Source of the DNA: Syntrophales bacterium
Lineage (GTDB): Bacteria; Desulfobacterota; Syntrophia; Syntrophales; UBA2210
Assembly (NCBI GenBank): GCA_023230565.1
Contig: JALNXD010000001.1
Coordinates: 186,001 to 250,000, forward strand
Reading direction: 5' to 3'
Length of the DNA stretch: 64,000 bases
The position numbers were made by a program, and so were the translations under genes. The notes under the pieces were generated by a model. That model was not told the origin of the DNA, did not search any database, and saw only the letters and a list, made by a program, of their open reading frames with translations. Below, in pieces: positions 9,223 through 17,050 of the stretch (the stretch's first letter is position 1; each line of letters begins with the position of its first letter).

Positions 9223-9348
9223 GAGATTCGGAAAAGTCTAAAAACGATAGGAAACGGCTTAGCAAAAAGCTCCAGATCAAGACATGCGAGTCCTGGGGAG
9301 CGAGGCATTTGCGGTGACAAAAGATGAGTGTTTCTTGCGAAGCCGTCA
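9220..9348 (+). repeat. TIR element, copy A (upstream of phoB)
   Basis: The left end TGAGAGATTCGGAAAAGTCT (9220-9239) matches 15 of 20 positions of the left end of copy D. The right end carries TTGCGAAGCCGTCA, shared exactly with copy B. The interior shares a segment like AAAAAGCTCCAG with copies B and D. The element fills the phoR-phoB gap and contains a spurious in-frame ATG (9324) ahead of phoB. See copies B, C and D. Confidence 0.7.
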
Positions 9349-9380
9349 AGATTGATCGATACACATCAACAGGTACTTAC

Positions 9381-10082
9381 ATGCCCTCCAAAATACTTGT
9401 CGTCGATGATGAAAAAGACATCGTAGAGCTCATCTCCTATAACCTGGGAAAGGAAGGGTTTTCCGTCACAAAGGCATACGATGGCGAAGGAGCCTTGGAT
9501 TCCGTGAAAAAGGACCGGCCCGATCTGATCATTCTCGATCTCATGCTTCCCGGAATGCAGGGGATGGAAGTGACGAAACGGCTTCGCAACAATCCCGAAA
9601 CAGCGAACCTGCCGATTGTGATGCTTACAGCGAAGAGCGGGGAGGTCGATACGATCCTCGGGTTGGAGATGGGCGCCGACGATTATGTGACCAAGCCCTT
9701 CCGCGTGCGGGAATTGATGGCCCGCGTGAGGGCCCTGTTGAGGCGAGCGGGATTGAAGGAAAAGGAATCGGAAAAAGAAACCTTTTCATTCAAAGACCTT
9801 TTCATCGACTTCACTTCCCATGTTATAACCGTCCACGGGGCGCCCGTCGATCTCAGCCCCACGGAATTCAAGCTTTTACACTTTTTTGTCCGCCGCCCCG
9901 GACGAGTGTATACGAGGAATCAGATCCTGGATCATGTCTGGGGAGACGATGCCTTCGTCGAACCGAGGACGGTGGATGTCCACATCAGAAGGCTCCGTTC
10001 CCAGATCGAAACTGATATATTGAATCCTCAACTGATACTTACCGTCAGAGGTGTTGGTTACAAATTTTCCGATCTTTCCTAA
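9381..10082 (+). CDS. phoB: Phosphate regulon response regulator PhoB
   Basis: 233 residues. The receiver domain (about 1-120) has the acidic pair DDE at the start, phospho-acceptor Asp53 in IILDLMLPG and the conserved Lys in DDYVTKPFR. The C-terminal winged helix (about 130-230) contains LSPTEFKLL and RTVDVHIRRLRSQI, typical OmpR/PhoB DNA binding. It should activate pstS through the Pho boxes at 3113-3205. An upstream ATG at 9324 is in frame, but it lies inside a repeat element and has no counterpart in the family, so the ATG at 9381 is used. The order phoR before phoB is the reverse of the usual one. Confidence 0.94.
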   Translation: MPSKILVVDDEKDIVELISYNLGKEGFSVTKAYDGEGALDSVKKDRPDLIILDLMLPGMQGMEVTKRLRNNPETANLPIVMLTAKSGEVDTILGLEMGADDYVTKPFRVRELMARVRALLRRAGLKEKESEKETFSFKDLFIDFTSHVITVHGAPVDLSPTEFKLLHFFVRRPGRVYTRNQILDHVWGDDAFVEPRTVDVHIRRLRSQIETDILNPQLILTVRGVGYKFSDLS

Positions 10083-10196
10083 AATTTCCGTGTACCGAAT
10101 TTTTGTGCCGGTGAAAATGCCTTTTTCTTTATGGTTCAATGTAAGACATTCATTAAGAATCATTTAATTCATCAGATAAGATTCATAAGTTCAACC

Positions 10197-10610
10197 TTAC
10201 CATACGTCTGAAGGCTCCATCTCATAAAGGCTCCAGCCTCCTGATTTGGCCATCCTCATACTTTCCTTTTCCTCTTTTTTCTTGCAATTTATACAAAGAG
10301 TCGCCATTGGATTGGCTTTTAAGCGTCCGGCGGATATCTGCTTGTTACAGGCCTTGCACCTGCCAAATGTACCTTTTTGAATTCTTTGAATGGCTTCATC
10401 CATTTCCTGGACAGACTGCCGGTCCAGTTCTCTTAAAAGAAGATTGATGTTCCTATCTGTTTCAATAGTCGCCTGATCGTAAAAATCGGGGGGGTTTTCA
10501 TCATGATTTCGTAAATCCTTCAAAGTTTCATCAGCAGCATGTTGAATAGTTACCATCTTCCCCTTCAAAAGATTGCGAAGTTTTTTCACTTGGGCTGTTC
10601 TCACATTCAT
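10197..10610 (-). CDS. DksA/TraR-family zinc finger protein
   Basis: 137 residues. An N-terminal coiled-coil region (about 1-85) is followed by a four-cysteine zinc finger, CKAC near residue 94 and CINC near 115, with the linker typical of the family. DksA-type proteins bind the RNA polymerase secondary channel and help ppGpp change promoter choice. The start has AGGAG eight bases upstream. It is shorter than E. coli DksA (151), and the DxxDxA signature at the coil tip is replaced by DFYDQA, so its effect on polymerase cannot be assumed. Confidence 0.85.
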   Translation of the reverse strand: MNVRTAQVKKLRNLLKGKMVTIQHAADETLKDLRNHDENPPDFYDQATIETDRNINLLLRELDRQSVQEMDEAIQRIQKGTFGRCKACNKQISAGRLKANPMATLCINCKKKEEKESMRMAKSGGWSLYEMEPSDVW

Positions 10611-10972
10611 CTTTCATCTCCTTTCTTTCGTTTTCCTTTCCGCACACTCGCTTTTGCCATGTATCGTCCGAACATCATCTGCAAAAAAATAAAAGCTGTA
10701 CTTCGCCACATTTCAATCTATATTGGCGTTAATGTACATGCTTAAGGTAATATCTGCGCTAGTCGATAAAAGCAGGCGCCAAAAGCGGCTTTTCCGATTT
10801 ATTCCCTCTTTACCCCACTGCTGCGCTAATGTTCCAAGAGAGAATGCTATTTTTGAAGTGATTGTAGTCAAAGGATGGAGACAGGTAAATAGGGTAAATT
10901 ACCTATTTGCAATGCATAACATTACGTACCTGCACTTTTTGCTGTCCGGTTTCAGAAGCTATGCAAAGGATT
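10611..10972. other. Non-coding region between a dksA-like gene and the OFA transporter terminator
   Basis: No protein-like frame is seen on either strand. The part next to 10610 must hold the promoter of the DksA-like gene. The only structure noticed is an AT-rich inverted repeat: AAATAGG (10887-10893) and CCTATTT (10902-10908) with 8 bases between them. It could be an operator, but no regulator is linked to it. Confidence 0.5.
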
Positions 10973-11008
10973 AAAGGGACGCTTCCGTACCGAAGGAAGC
11001 GTCCCTTT
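10973..11008 (-). terminator. Rho-independent terminator of the OFA transporter gene
   Basis: A perfect 14-bp stem, AAAGGGACGCTTCC (10973-10986) with its complement at 10995-11008, closes an 8-base loop. It lies three bases past the stop of the minus-strand transporter gene. On that strand the stem ends in TTT followed by AATCC. Confidence 0.85.
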
Positions 11009-11011
11009 ATT

Positions 11012-12331
11012 TCACATCTTTTGGGGGGGTTTGGATATAATTGTAATTACTGCTCCTGCCAGACATGCAATACCGGCAATCATGAAGGGGGTTATCCACA
11101 CACTTGGATCTCCGCTCCCTTTTGCAGCATCTTTGAAGTAACCCGCAATCTGAGGACCGACAATTCCTGCGATGCCGTAAGAAAAGAATACGAAACCGTA
11201 ATTGAGTCCCACATTTTTATTGCCGAAATAATCAGCGGTGATGGCAGGAAAAAGAGCAAAGTTGCCGCCGAAATTAAAACCTATAATACAGGCTCCTATT
11301 ACCAGAGACGCTACGGTTCCTCCCATTTTATAAAAGAGTAGCATGATAATACCCTGGAGAAGACACATGAGAAAAATAGACATCTTTCGACCTATTTTAT
11401 CTGAAACGGTACCCCATATGATTCGGCCCAGCCCATTGAATATAGCATAAAGAGCCATAGCAGTACCAGCGGCGGCGGAAGCTGCAGCGACTGTCATTCC
11501 AGATGCTTTCAATGCATCTATTCCGAACAGTTTGATGCAGTAAATAACCATTAAACCTGCAATAGCAGAGAATAAAAACGTAAACCAGATCATATAGAAT
11601 TGGGGCGTCCTCATCATTTCTCCGGATGCAAAATCGGTCATTCCCGAGGCTGCACCTCCTGAAGCTCCAGACGCGGTCGCCTTGGGGGGCTCCCACCCTT
11701 CTGGGACATATCCTGGAGGCGGGTCGACCATAACCATACTTCCCAGAAGCACGGCAATCAGAAAGATAATACCGTAGACTAAAAACACACTCTGAACCCC
11801 ACCTAAACCAAAAATATTCAGATTATCAAGAAGCCCAAACCAGGAACCAGCTGATTTTACCCATATAGTTGCACCAAACCCGAATCCGGCAACGGCCAGT
11901 CCCGTAACCATGCCTTTCTTATCGGGGAACCATTTGACCCCGACGGCAATGGGAACAACATACGCCAAACCGATTCCGGCACCACCTATGATGCCGATAC
12001 AAATCAGCTGCGCAGCGAATGTGCTTCCCAGAAATCCTCCCAGAATGTAGCCTGCCCCTAGAATGATGCCACCCGCCATTGCAAGTTTTTTAGGCCCTAC
12101 GCGAACCATCATTCTTCCAGCAAAAACCATGACGATAGCAAATACTAAAAGACCGATTGAAAAGATCCATGCTGCCTGAGTTGCACTGAATCCATATGCC
12201 CCTCCTTTTGCAATCGGCAAGGTCAGCTTGGGTGTAAAAACCGACCATGCATAAATTGCTCCGAGGCACAGCTGGATAAGTATTGCACCAATAACCACAT
12301 ACCACCGATTCATTACCTTTGCCTGAGCCAT
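11012..12331 (-). CDS. OFA-family MFS transporter (oxalate/formate antiporter type)
   Basis: 439 residues with about 12 membrane segments. The N-terminus NRWYVVIGAILIQLCLGAIY and the following YAWSVFTPKL are characteristic of the OFA family. A cytoplasmic loop rich in Gly, Ala and Ser separates the two halves near residues 210-235. Members exchange or import small carboxylates such as oxalate, formate or other monocarboxylates. The ATG at 12331 has GGAGG six bases upstream; a longer in-frame start at 12427 lacks one. It diverges from the cyclase and hydrolase genes, which may process its substrate. Substrate unknown. Confidence 0.88.
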   Translation of the reverse strand: MAQAKVMNRWYVVIGAILIQLCLGAIYAWSVFTPKLTLPIAKGGAYGFSATQAAWIFSIGLLVFAIVMVFAGRMMVRVGPKKLAMAGGIILGAGYILGGFLGSTFAAQLICIGIIGGAGIGLAYVVPIAVGVKWFPDKKGMVTGLAVAGFGFGATIWVKSAGSWFGLLDNLNIFGLGGVQSVFLVYGIIFLIAVLLGSMVMVDPPPGYVPEGWEPPKATASGASGGAASGMTDFASGEMMRTPQFYMIWFTFLFSAIAGLMVIYCIKLFGIDALKASGMTVAAASAAAGTAMALYAIFNGLGRIIWGTVSDKIGRKMSIFLMCLLQGIIMLLFYKMGGTVASLVIGACIIGFNFGGNFALFPAITADYFGNKNVGLNYGFVFFSYGIAGIVGPQIAGYFKDAAKGSGDPSVWITPFMIAGIACLAGAVITIISKPPQKM

Positions 12332-12659
12332 ATATCCTCCTTCTTCTCTGATCTCCGTTGAACCGTTTACGGCAAGTAAAAAATTCCAATTGTAGGACGA
12401 AATATCAGAATTAGATGCAATTGCCAAACAAAAAAAGGAGAAAATTTAATTTTTGACAGGCAGAAGCAAGCTTAAAAGCCCAAAACATTGTAAATTAAGC
12501 CTTGTAACGCAATAAAAATTTATAAGCGACAACAATGTGTCAGAACCATTAATTATTCGAAATTTTTAAAATTGCATCGAAAAGTATATTTTTATAGGAT
12601 AAGGACAATGCTCCAATGGTATAGGCAGTACACTTTCATAACAAGAAGGGAGAAATGAA
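12332..12659. other. Divergent intergenic region between OFA transporter and cyclase
   Basis: AT-rich, about 330 bases, without a credible gene. It must carry the promoters of both divergent units. A TTGACA occurs at 12453-12458 but has no matching -10 at the usual distance. No clear operator palindrome was found. Confidence 0.5.
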
Positions 12660-13421
12660 ATGCGCGCAATAGATTTATCTGCAACCATAAGACCGAGTCC
12701 TGAAGGTACACCGGATTTTCTCAAAACAGAAATAGCCTATCACAGCCATGCCGAAGGAGCGGCAGACATCAAGGCCCTCTTCGGCGTTTCACAGGAACTT
12801 CTCCGCAATCGCGAGGGGTGGGCAGTAGATACAATCACTTACCTCGGAACCCATTCTTCAACCCATGTTGATGCCCCATGGCATTATAATAGCCTGATAC
12901 AAGGTAAAAGGGCTTTCACCATTGATGAACTTCCTCTCGAATGGTTTTTCGGCGATGGGATAAAACTCGATATGACAGCAAAGGCAGAGGGAGACCCTGT
13001 AACGACAGCCGATATTAAAAACGAACTGGCACGCGTGTCGTATACCTTGAAACCTTTAGATATAGTGCTGGTGAATACGGGGCGGGATATTTATTATGGT
13101 GAACCCGATTATATATTCAAAGGATGCGGAGTGACAGCAGAGGCTACTCACTGGCTTTATGACCAGGGTATTCGTGTAATGGGTATCGATGCCTGGGGAT
13201 GGGACCTGCCGCTCGACAAGGAGGCTGAAAAGGCCTTGCAAAAAGGGGAAAAAGGAGTGTTCTGGGCGGCCCATCAGGCAGATCTCTCCTATTCCCATAT
13301 GGAACGGCTGATAAACTTGGGAGAACTTCCATCCTTCGGGTTTAAAGTGGCCTGCTTTCCTTTGAAAATTGAAAACGCAAGTGCCGCACCTGCAAGAATA
13401 GTGGCAATCCTCCCTGAATAG
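12660..13421 (+). CDS. Cyclase-family metal-dependent hydrolase (kynurenine formamidase-like fold)
   Basis: 253 residues. The family signature HxxTHxDxxxH is present as HSSTHVDAPWH near residues 65-75, the metal site of the cyclase/KynB group. Members hydrolyse cyclic or linear amides and esters such as N-formylkynurenine or isatin. AGAAGGGAGAAATGAAATG places a ribosome binding site just before the start. An alpha/beta hydrolase follows 14 bases downstream, so the two probably form one catabolic unit. Nothing in the neighbourhood suggests tryptophan breakdown, so I do not name it kynB. Confidence 0.82.
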   Translation: MRAIDLSATIRPSPEGTPDFLKTEIAYHSHAEGAADIKALFGVSQELLRNREGWAVDTITYLGTHSSTHVDAPWHYNSLIQGKRAFTIDELPLEWFFGDGIKLDMTAKAEGDPVTTADIKNELARVSYTLKPLDIVLVNTGRDIYYGEPDYIFKGCGVTAEATHWLYDQGIRVMGIDAWGWDLPLDKEAEKALQKGEKGVFWAAHQADLSYSHMERLINLGELPSFGFKVACFPLKIENASAAPARIVAILPE

Positions 13422-13434
13422 AAAGGAAAAAAAG

Positions 13435-14256
13435 ATGCCCTGTGAACTTATTAACGGAACACGCCTTCATTATGATGAGGCGGGACACGGAAAGGCAATC
13501 ATATTTCTGCATGGCTACACGGGAAGCTCCAGGGACTGGGAGCATCAGGTTCAGCTATTTTCAAAGCGCTGGCGCATTGTTGCGGTTGATCAACGCGGGC
13601 ATGGAAGATCAAGTGATCCTTCAGAAGAAACAGATTATTCCATACCGGTTTTTTCAGCTGATATATTTGAACTTCTAAAAAAGCTTTCAATAGAGAAATG
13701 CTGTCTTATTGGCCATTCCATGGGCGGATTTGTGGCGCTTCAATTCACTCTCGATCATCCTGAATTAGTGGCGGCACTGGTGCTGGTGGATACTTCGAGC
13801 GGACCGTACGATACTCCGCCCGGTTATGCCGAATTAAGAGCGCGGCTGGACGAGCTTGCCGCAAATGAAGGACTTGAAGCCGCGTTCGAATACGATGCCG
13901 CACACAATCCAATCAGGAAAGAGAGATTTCGGCTTCATCCCGAACAAAGAGAAGTTGCAAAACGCAAAGTGCTTAACACTTCCGTAAACGGCTATATCTA
14001 TGTGGCGAGATCATTCGGGAATTGGAAGCCTGTAACAGACCATCTCTGGAAAATCAAAGCCCCCACATTAATCTTCTGGGGAGAAGAAGACACTCCATTT
14101 CAAGGAGCGAGTCTCCTTCTTAACAAATCGATCGAACGATCAAAGCTGATTGCAGTACCGGGTGCAGGCCATTCGCCTCATGAAGAAACCCCCGACCTGT
14201 TCAACAGAGAATTACTGAAGTTCCTGGAAGAAATACAGTGGGGTCAGGAAGAATAA
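13435..14256 (+). CDS. Alpha/beta-hydrolase fold protein
   Basis: 273 residues. The oxyanion region HGYTGSSRDW lies near residues 25-34, the nucleophile elbow GHSMGG (Ser near 96) follows, and the catalytic His is in GAGHSPHEE near residue 243. The Asp is probably in FWGEEDTPF near residue 220. All three catalytic residues are present, so it is likely an active esterase, lactonase or C-C hydrolase. It follows the cyclase gene directly, with AAAGGAAAAAAAG before its ATG, and may act on the same pathway. Confidence 0.85.
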   Translation: MPCELINGTRLHYDEAGHGKAIIFLHGYTGSSRDWEHQVQLFSKRWRIVAVDQRGHGRSSDPSEETDYSIPVFSADIFELLKKLSIEKCCLIGHSMGGFVALQFTLDHPELVAALVLVDTSSGPYDTPPGYAELRARLDELAANEGLEAAFEYDAAHNPIRKERFRLHPEQREVAKRKVLNTSVNGYIYVARSFGNWKPVTDHLWKIKAPTLIFWGEEDTPFQGASLLLNKSIERSKLIAVPGAGHSPHEETPDLFNRELLKFLEEIQWGQEE

Positions 14257-14310
14257 TCCGGCTGTCTTTTCAATATGCTGTTGGATGTTTTGGCATGCCG
14301 CGGGTAGTAT

Positions 14311-14793
14311 CTATTTGAAAATGGCTCTTATATAAAAACCTAACACAGCAAGAGTAAAGGCAAGCTTGAATCCTATAGCTAAAACCACACCTACGAAAAC
14401 GCCCCAGCCTGCCCTGAGCGCCTCTTGTCCTTTCTTACGGGAAAAAAGTTCCCCCGCTACTGCTCCTGCAAAAGCGCCCAGGAATACTCCGAACGGAGGT
14501 ATCACGAATATACCCACTAACATACCGAGAGTAGCACCTGCCACTCCCAATTTGGAGGCACCGTATTTTCTTGCACCACCCAGCGGAAGCACGTTATCCG
14601 CAAAAGAGACGATCAGGGTAAGAATTCCCATGATAACGAGAAATTCTTCACTGAAGGGAGCCCAGTTCTTGGCAATAGAGATGATAATGAGAGATATATA
14701 AGCGATGATCGGTCCCGGCACTGTCGGAAGAAGACAGCCTACGATGCCGGCTAAAGCAACCATGAATCCGATTATTATCAAAAAAACTGCCAT
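14311..14793 (-). CDS. DUF456 small membrane protein
   Basis: 160 residues with four hydrophobic segments. The phrase GCLLPTVPGP near residues 19-28 and the glycine-rich second half GKYGASKLG-type (here RKYGASKLG) are typical of DUF456. No function is known for this family. It converges with the hydrolase gene and has GGACAG before its ATG. Confidence 0.8.
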   Translation of the reverse strand: MAVFLIIIGFMVALAGIVGCLLPTVPGPIIAYISLIIISIAKNWAPFSEEFLVIMGILTLIVSFADNVLPLGGARKYGASKLGVAGATLGMLVGIFVIPPFGVFLGAFAGAVAGELFSRKKGQEALRAGWGVFVGVVLAIGFKLAFTLAVLGFYIRAIFK

Positions 14794-15055
14794 ACATTCA
14801 CTGTCCTTTTCAATTTTTAGGAGATAGTACCCGTCACGATTGTCTATTTATACCCTATATACCCGCGTCTTGCATCACCGATAATAGTCATATATAAAAG
14901 AACGTTAAGCCTGTCACCATGATTCACAATCTTTAGATAAAAGAAAATAATCAGTTCCTATTAAAAAATAGTTGATTTTATCTTTGGTTTCGGTTATGTC
15001 ACCCTTTCACTTGACGCATGCGGTGCCGTTATGCGGTCCGGTATCGTACCGGATC
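14794..15055. other. Non-coding region upstream of the rplU promoter
   Basis: AT-rich stretch with no convincing frame on either strand. It must hold the promoter of the DUF456 gene on the minus strand. The rplU promoter and an inverted-repeat element follow it. Confidence 0.5.
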
Positions 15056-15085
15056 TTGACAAAAATATTTTTTTTTATAATAATT
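15056..15085 (+). promoter_or_regulatory. rplU-rpmA promoter (sigma-70 type)
   Basis: TTGACA at 15056-15061 is followed by a T-rich spacer and overlapping -10 candidates in TATAATAATT (15076-15085); AATAAT at 15079 gives 17-base spacing. Transcription would begin near 15091, exactly where the repeat element (copy B) starts, so that element would form the rplU leader. Confidence 0.65.
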
Positions 15086-15091
15086 CCACAG

Positions 15092-15244
15092 TGAATGGAC
15101 TTTTAAAAAGTCCGGGAAAACTTACGATTCGAGACAACTTGGCAGAAAGCTCCAGGCAAGTGGCACGGATCCCGAGAAACGACATACGTTGCAATGAGAA
15201 GGGTAAGGCGCAGTACAGCATATGGATTTCTTGCGAAGCCGTCA
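15092..15244 (+). repeat. TIR element, copy B (upstream of rplU)
   Basis: The left end TGAATGGACTTTTAAAAAGT and on to CC at 15113 is partly palindromic. The right end GGATTTCTTGCGAAGCCGTC (15224-15243) is the inverted complement of the left-end consensus seen in copy D. The interior has GCAGAAAGCTCCAGGCAAG. An 81-codon frame starting at 15031 runs through it but is only a translation of the element and has no protein character. It ends 31 bases before rplU. Confidence 0.75.
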
Positions 15245-15275
15245 CGATCAATTTAACTATAAAAGGTAGTCAATA

Positions 15276-15587
15276 ATGTACGCTGTCATAAAAACCGGAG
15301 GGAAGCAGTACAAAGTTTCAGTAGGGGATATTCTTGAATTCGAGAAAATAGAGGGAAATAGCGGTGATATGGTTTCTTTCGATGAAGTTTTGATGATCGC
15401 CGACAGCGAAGACATCAAAGTGGGGACTCCGATATTGGAAGGAGCGAAAGTGAACGCAGAAATTATTTCCCAGACCAAGGGTCCCAAGATTACTATCTTC
15501 AAAATGAAGCGGCGAAAGGGATATAGAAGAAAAACCGGACACCGGCAGAAATTGACCAGCCTTAAAATAAAGGAAATAGTATCTTAG
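15276..15587 (+). CDS. rplU: 50S ribosomal protein L21
   Basis: 103 residues, normal length. The N-terminus MYAVIKTGGKQYKVSVGD and the C-terminal basic run KMKRRKGYRRKTGHRQ are diagnostic of L21, which binds 23S rRNA and L20. It leads the widely conserved rplU-rpmA-obgE order. The ribosome binding site is weak (AAAGGTAG). A leader containing a repeat element precedes it. Confidence 0.97.
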   Translation: MYAVIKTGGKQYKVSVGDILEFEKIEGNSGDMVSFDEVLMIADSEDIKVGTPILEGAKVNAEIISQTKGPKITIFKMKRRKGYRRKTGHRQKLTSLKIKEIVS

Positions 15588-15602
15588 CGGAGGATCAGGA
15601 AT

Positions 15603-15857
15603 ATGGCTCATAAGAAAGGCCAGGGAAGCAGCCGGAACGGCCGGGACAGCAATGCTCAACGGCGAGGGGTTAAGATTTACGGAGGACAGCAGGTAACCGC
15701 AGGTTCTATTATAATTCGGCAACTTGGAACGCGAATTCATCCGGGCCTCAACGTAGGTATGGGAAAAGATTACACTATTTATTCCAAAATTGATGGAGTC
15801 GTAAAATTCGAAAGAAAAGATAAAACTCGGAAAAAGGTCAGTGTCTACGCAAACTGA
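15603..15857 (+). CDS. rpmA: 50S ribosomal protein L27
   Basis: 84 residues. MAHKKGQGSSRNGRDSNAQR and the following RRGVKIYGGQ are the standard L27 start; there is no N-terminal extension of the Firmicutes kind, so no protease processing is expected. L27 reaches toward the peptidyl transferase centre. GGAGGA lies ten bases before the ATG. It is 16 bases after rplU and is followed by a terminator. Confidence 0.97.
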   Translation: MAHKKGQGSSRNGRDSNAQRRGVKIYGGQQVTAGSIIIRQLGTRIHPGLNVGMGKDYTIYSKIDGVVKFERKDKTRKKVSVYAN

Positions 15858-15910
15858 AAGGAATGAAGCCCGGAGGCTCACATAAAATCATCGTCCATTT
15901 GATTTGATTA

Positions 15911-15947
15911 AAAGGTGTTAGACAAATTGATGCTAACACCTTTTTTT
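15911..15947 (+). terminator. Rho-independent terminator after rpmA
   Basis: AAAGGTGTTAG (15911-15921) pairs perfectly over 11 bases with CTAACACCTTT (15933-15943) around an 11-base loop. A run of seven T (15941-15947) follows, so rplU-rpmA is probably separated transcriptionally from obgE. Confidence 0.88.
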
Positions 15948-16024
15948 CATCCGAACCTTTTTGATGAGGATTCTTTCAGAATCTTTCATATCGTTATTGT
16001 AATACGTCAGCCCAGGGCCGGTAT

Positions 16025-17050
16025 ATGAGATTCGTCGACGAAGCAAAAATTTTTGTGAAGGCGGGAGACGGCGGAAAAGGCTGTGTCAGCTTTAGAAGGG
16101 AAAAATTCGTGCCCCGGGGCGGTCCAAACGGTGGTGACGGCGGAAATGGAGGCGATGTGATCATTCGAGCCTCCGCCAACCATCGCACCTTACTGGATCT
16201 TAAATATAATCAACATCACAAAGCACAAAGAGGAGGACATGGCGAGGGGAGCGACAGGACCGGAAAGAAGGGAGAAGACCTGGAAGTCCTTGTCCCTGTG
16301 GGAACTGTTGTCAGGGATGCGGAAAAAAGTGAAATCATAGATGATCTATCAGAAGACGGCCAGTATTGTATCGCTGCAAAAGGCGGAATGGGCGGAAAGG
16401 GAAATGCCCATTTTAAAAGCGCCACCAACAGAGCGCCCCGCTATGCTCAAAACGGCGTTCCGGGAGAGGAACGCTGGATTAAGCTGGAGCTGAAACTTCT
16501 TGCGGATGTAGGGATTATAGGCTTTCCAAATGTCGGCAAATCAACCCTTATTTCACGCATCTCTGCTGCCAAACCGAAGATCGCCGATTACCCTTTTACA
16601 ACGCTTGCGCCAATTCTGGGCGTTGTGGAATTAAATGAGCATAAAAGTTTTGTTATAGCTGATATCCCAGGATTAATCGAAGGCGCCCATCTTGGCTCGG
16701 GACTGGGGATCCAGTTTTTGCGCCATATAGAGAGGACCTCTCTTCTTGTCCACATCATAGACATATCAAGGCAGGGCTGCAACAGCGCATTGCAGGATTT
16801 TGAAATAATTAACAGCGAACTTGTATCTTTCAGCCCCGCTATGATAGAAAAGCCTCAGATTGTAGCCATCAGCAAGATTGATCTGACGGAAACGAGAAAG
16901 ACTCTCACTCAGAATGTGGAGGAGTTCGAGAAAAAGGGAATAAAGATTTTCCCCTTTTCCGCCGCCACCGGAGAAGGTATTCGTGAATTGATTAGTGCAG
17001 TCGCAATAGAACTTACAAAAAGAGAGGACACTAATTCAAATGGCAATTGA
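16025..17050 (+). CDS. obgE: GTPase Obg/CgtA
   Basis: 341 residues. The N-terminal Obg fold (about 1-158) has the glycine-rich motifs RRGVP-type (here PRGGPNGGDGGNGGD). The G domain has G1 GFPNVGKST, G2 TTLAPILG, G3 DIPGLIEGA and G4 SKID (ISKIDL). It is an essential GTPase for 50S assembly and stringent control. No long C-terminal acidic tail is present, only a short TKREDTNSN end. It overlaps proB by 11 bases. Confidence 0.96.
   Translation: MRFVDEAKIFVKAGDGGKGCVSFRREKFVPRGGPNGGDGGNGGDVIIRASANHRTLLDLKYNQHHKAQRGGHGEGSDRTGKKGEDLEVLVPVGTVVRDAEKSEIIDDLSEDGQYCIAAKGGMGGKGNAHFKSATNRAPRYAQNGVPGEERWIKLELKLLADVGIIGFPNVGKSTLISRISAAKPKIADYPFTTLAPILGVVELNEHKSFVIADIPGLIEGAHLGSGLGIQFLRHIERTSLLVHIIDISRQGCNSALQDFEIINSELVSFSPAMIEKPQIVAISKIDLTETRKTLTQNVEEFEKKGIKIFPFSAATGEGIRELISAVAIELTKREDTNSNGN

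Noticed and set aside
9324..9380. In-frame N-terminal extension of phoB
   Set aside because: The extra 19 codons come from the end of the repeat element; the receiver domain begins at the ATG at 9381.
15031..15276. An 81-codon frame ahead of rplU
   Set aside because: It is a translation of the inverted-repeat element and promoter region, has no ribosome binding site and no protein character.
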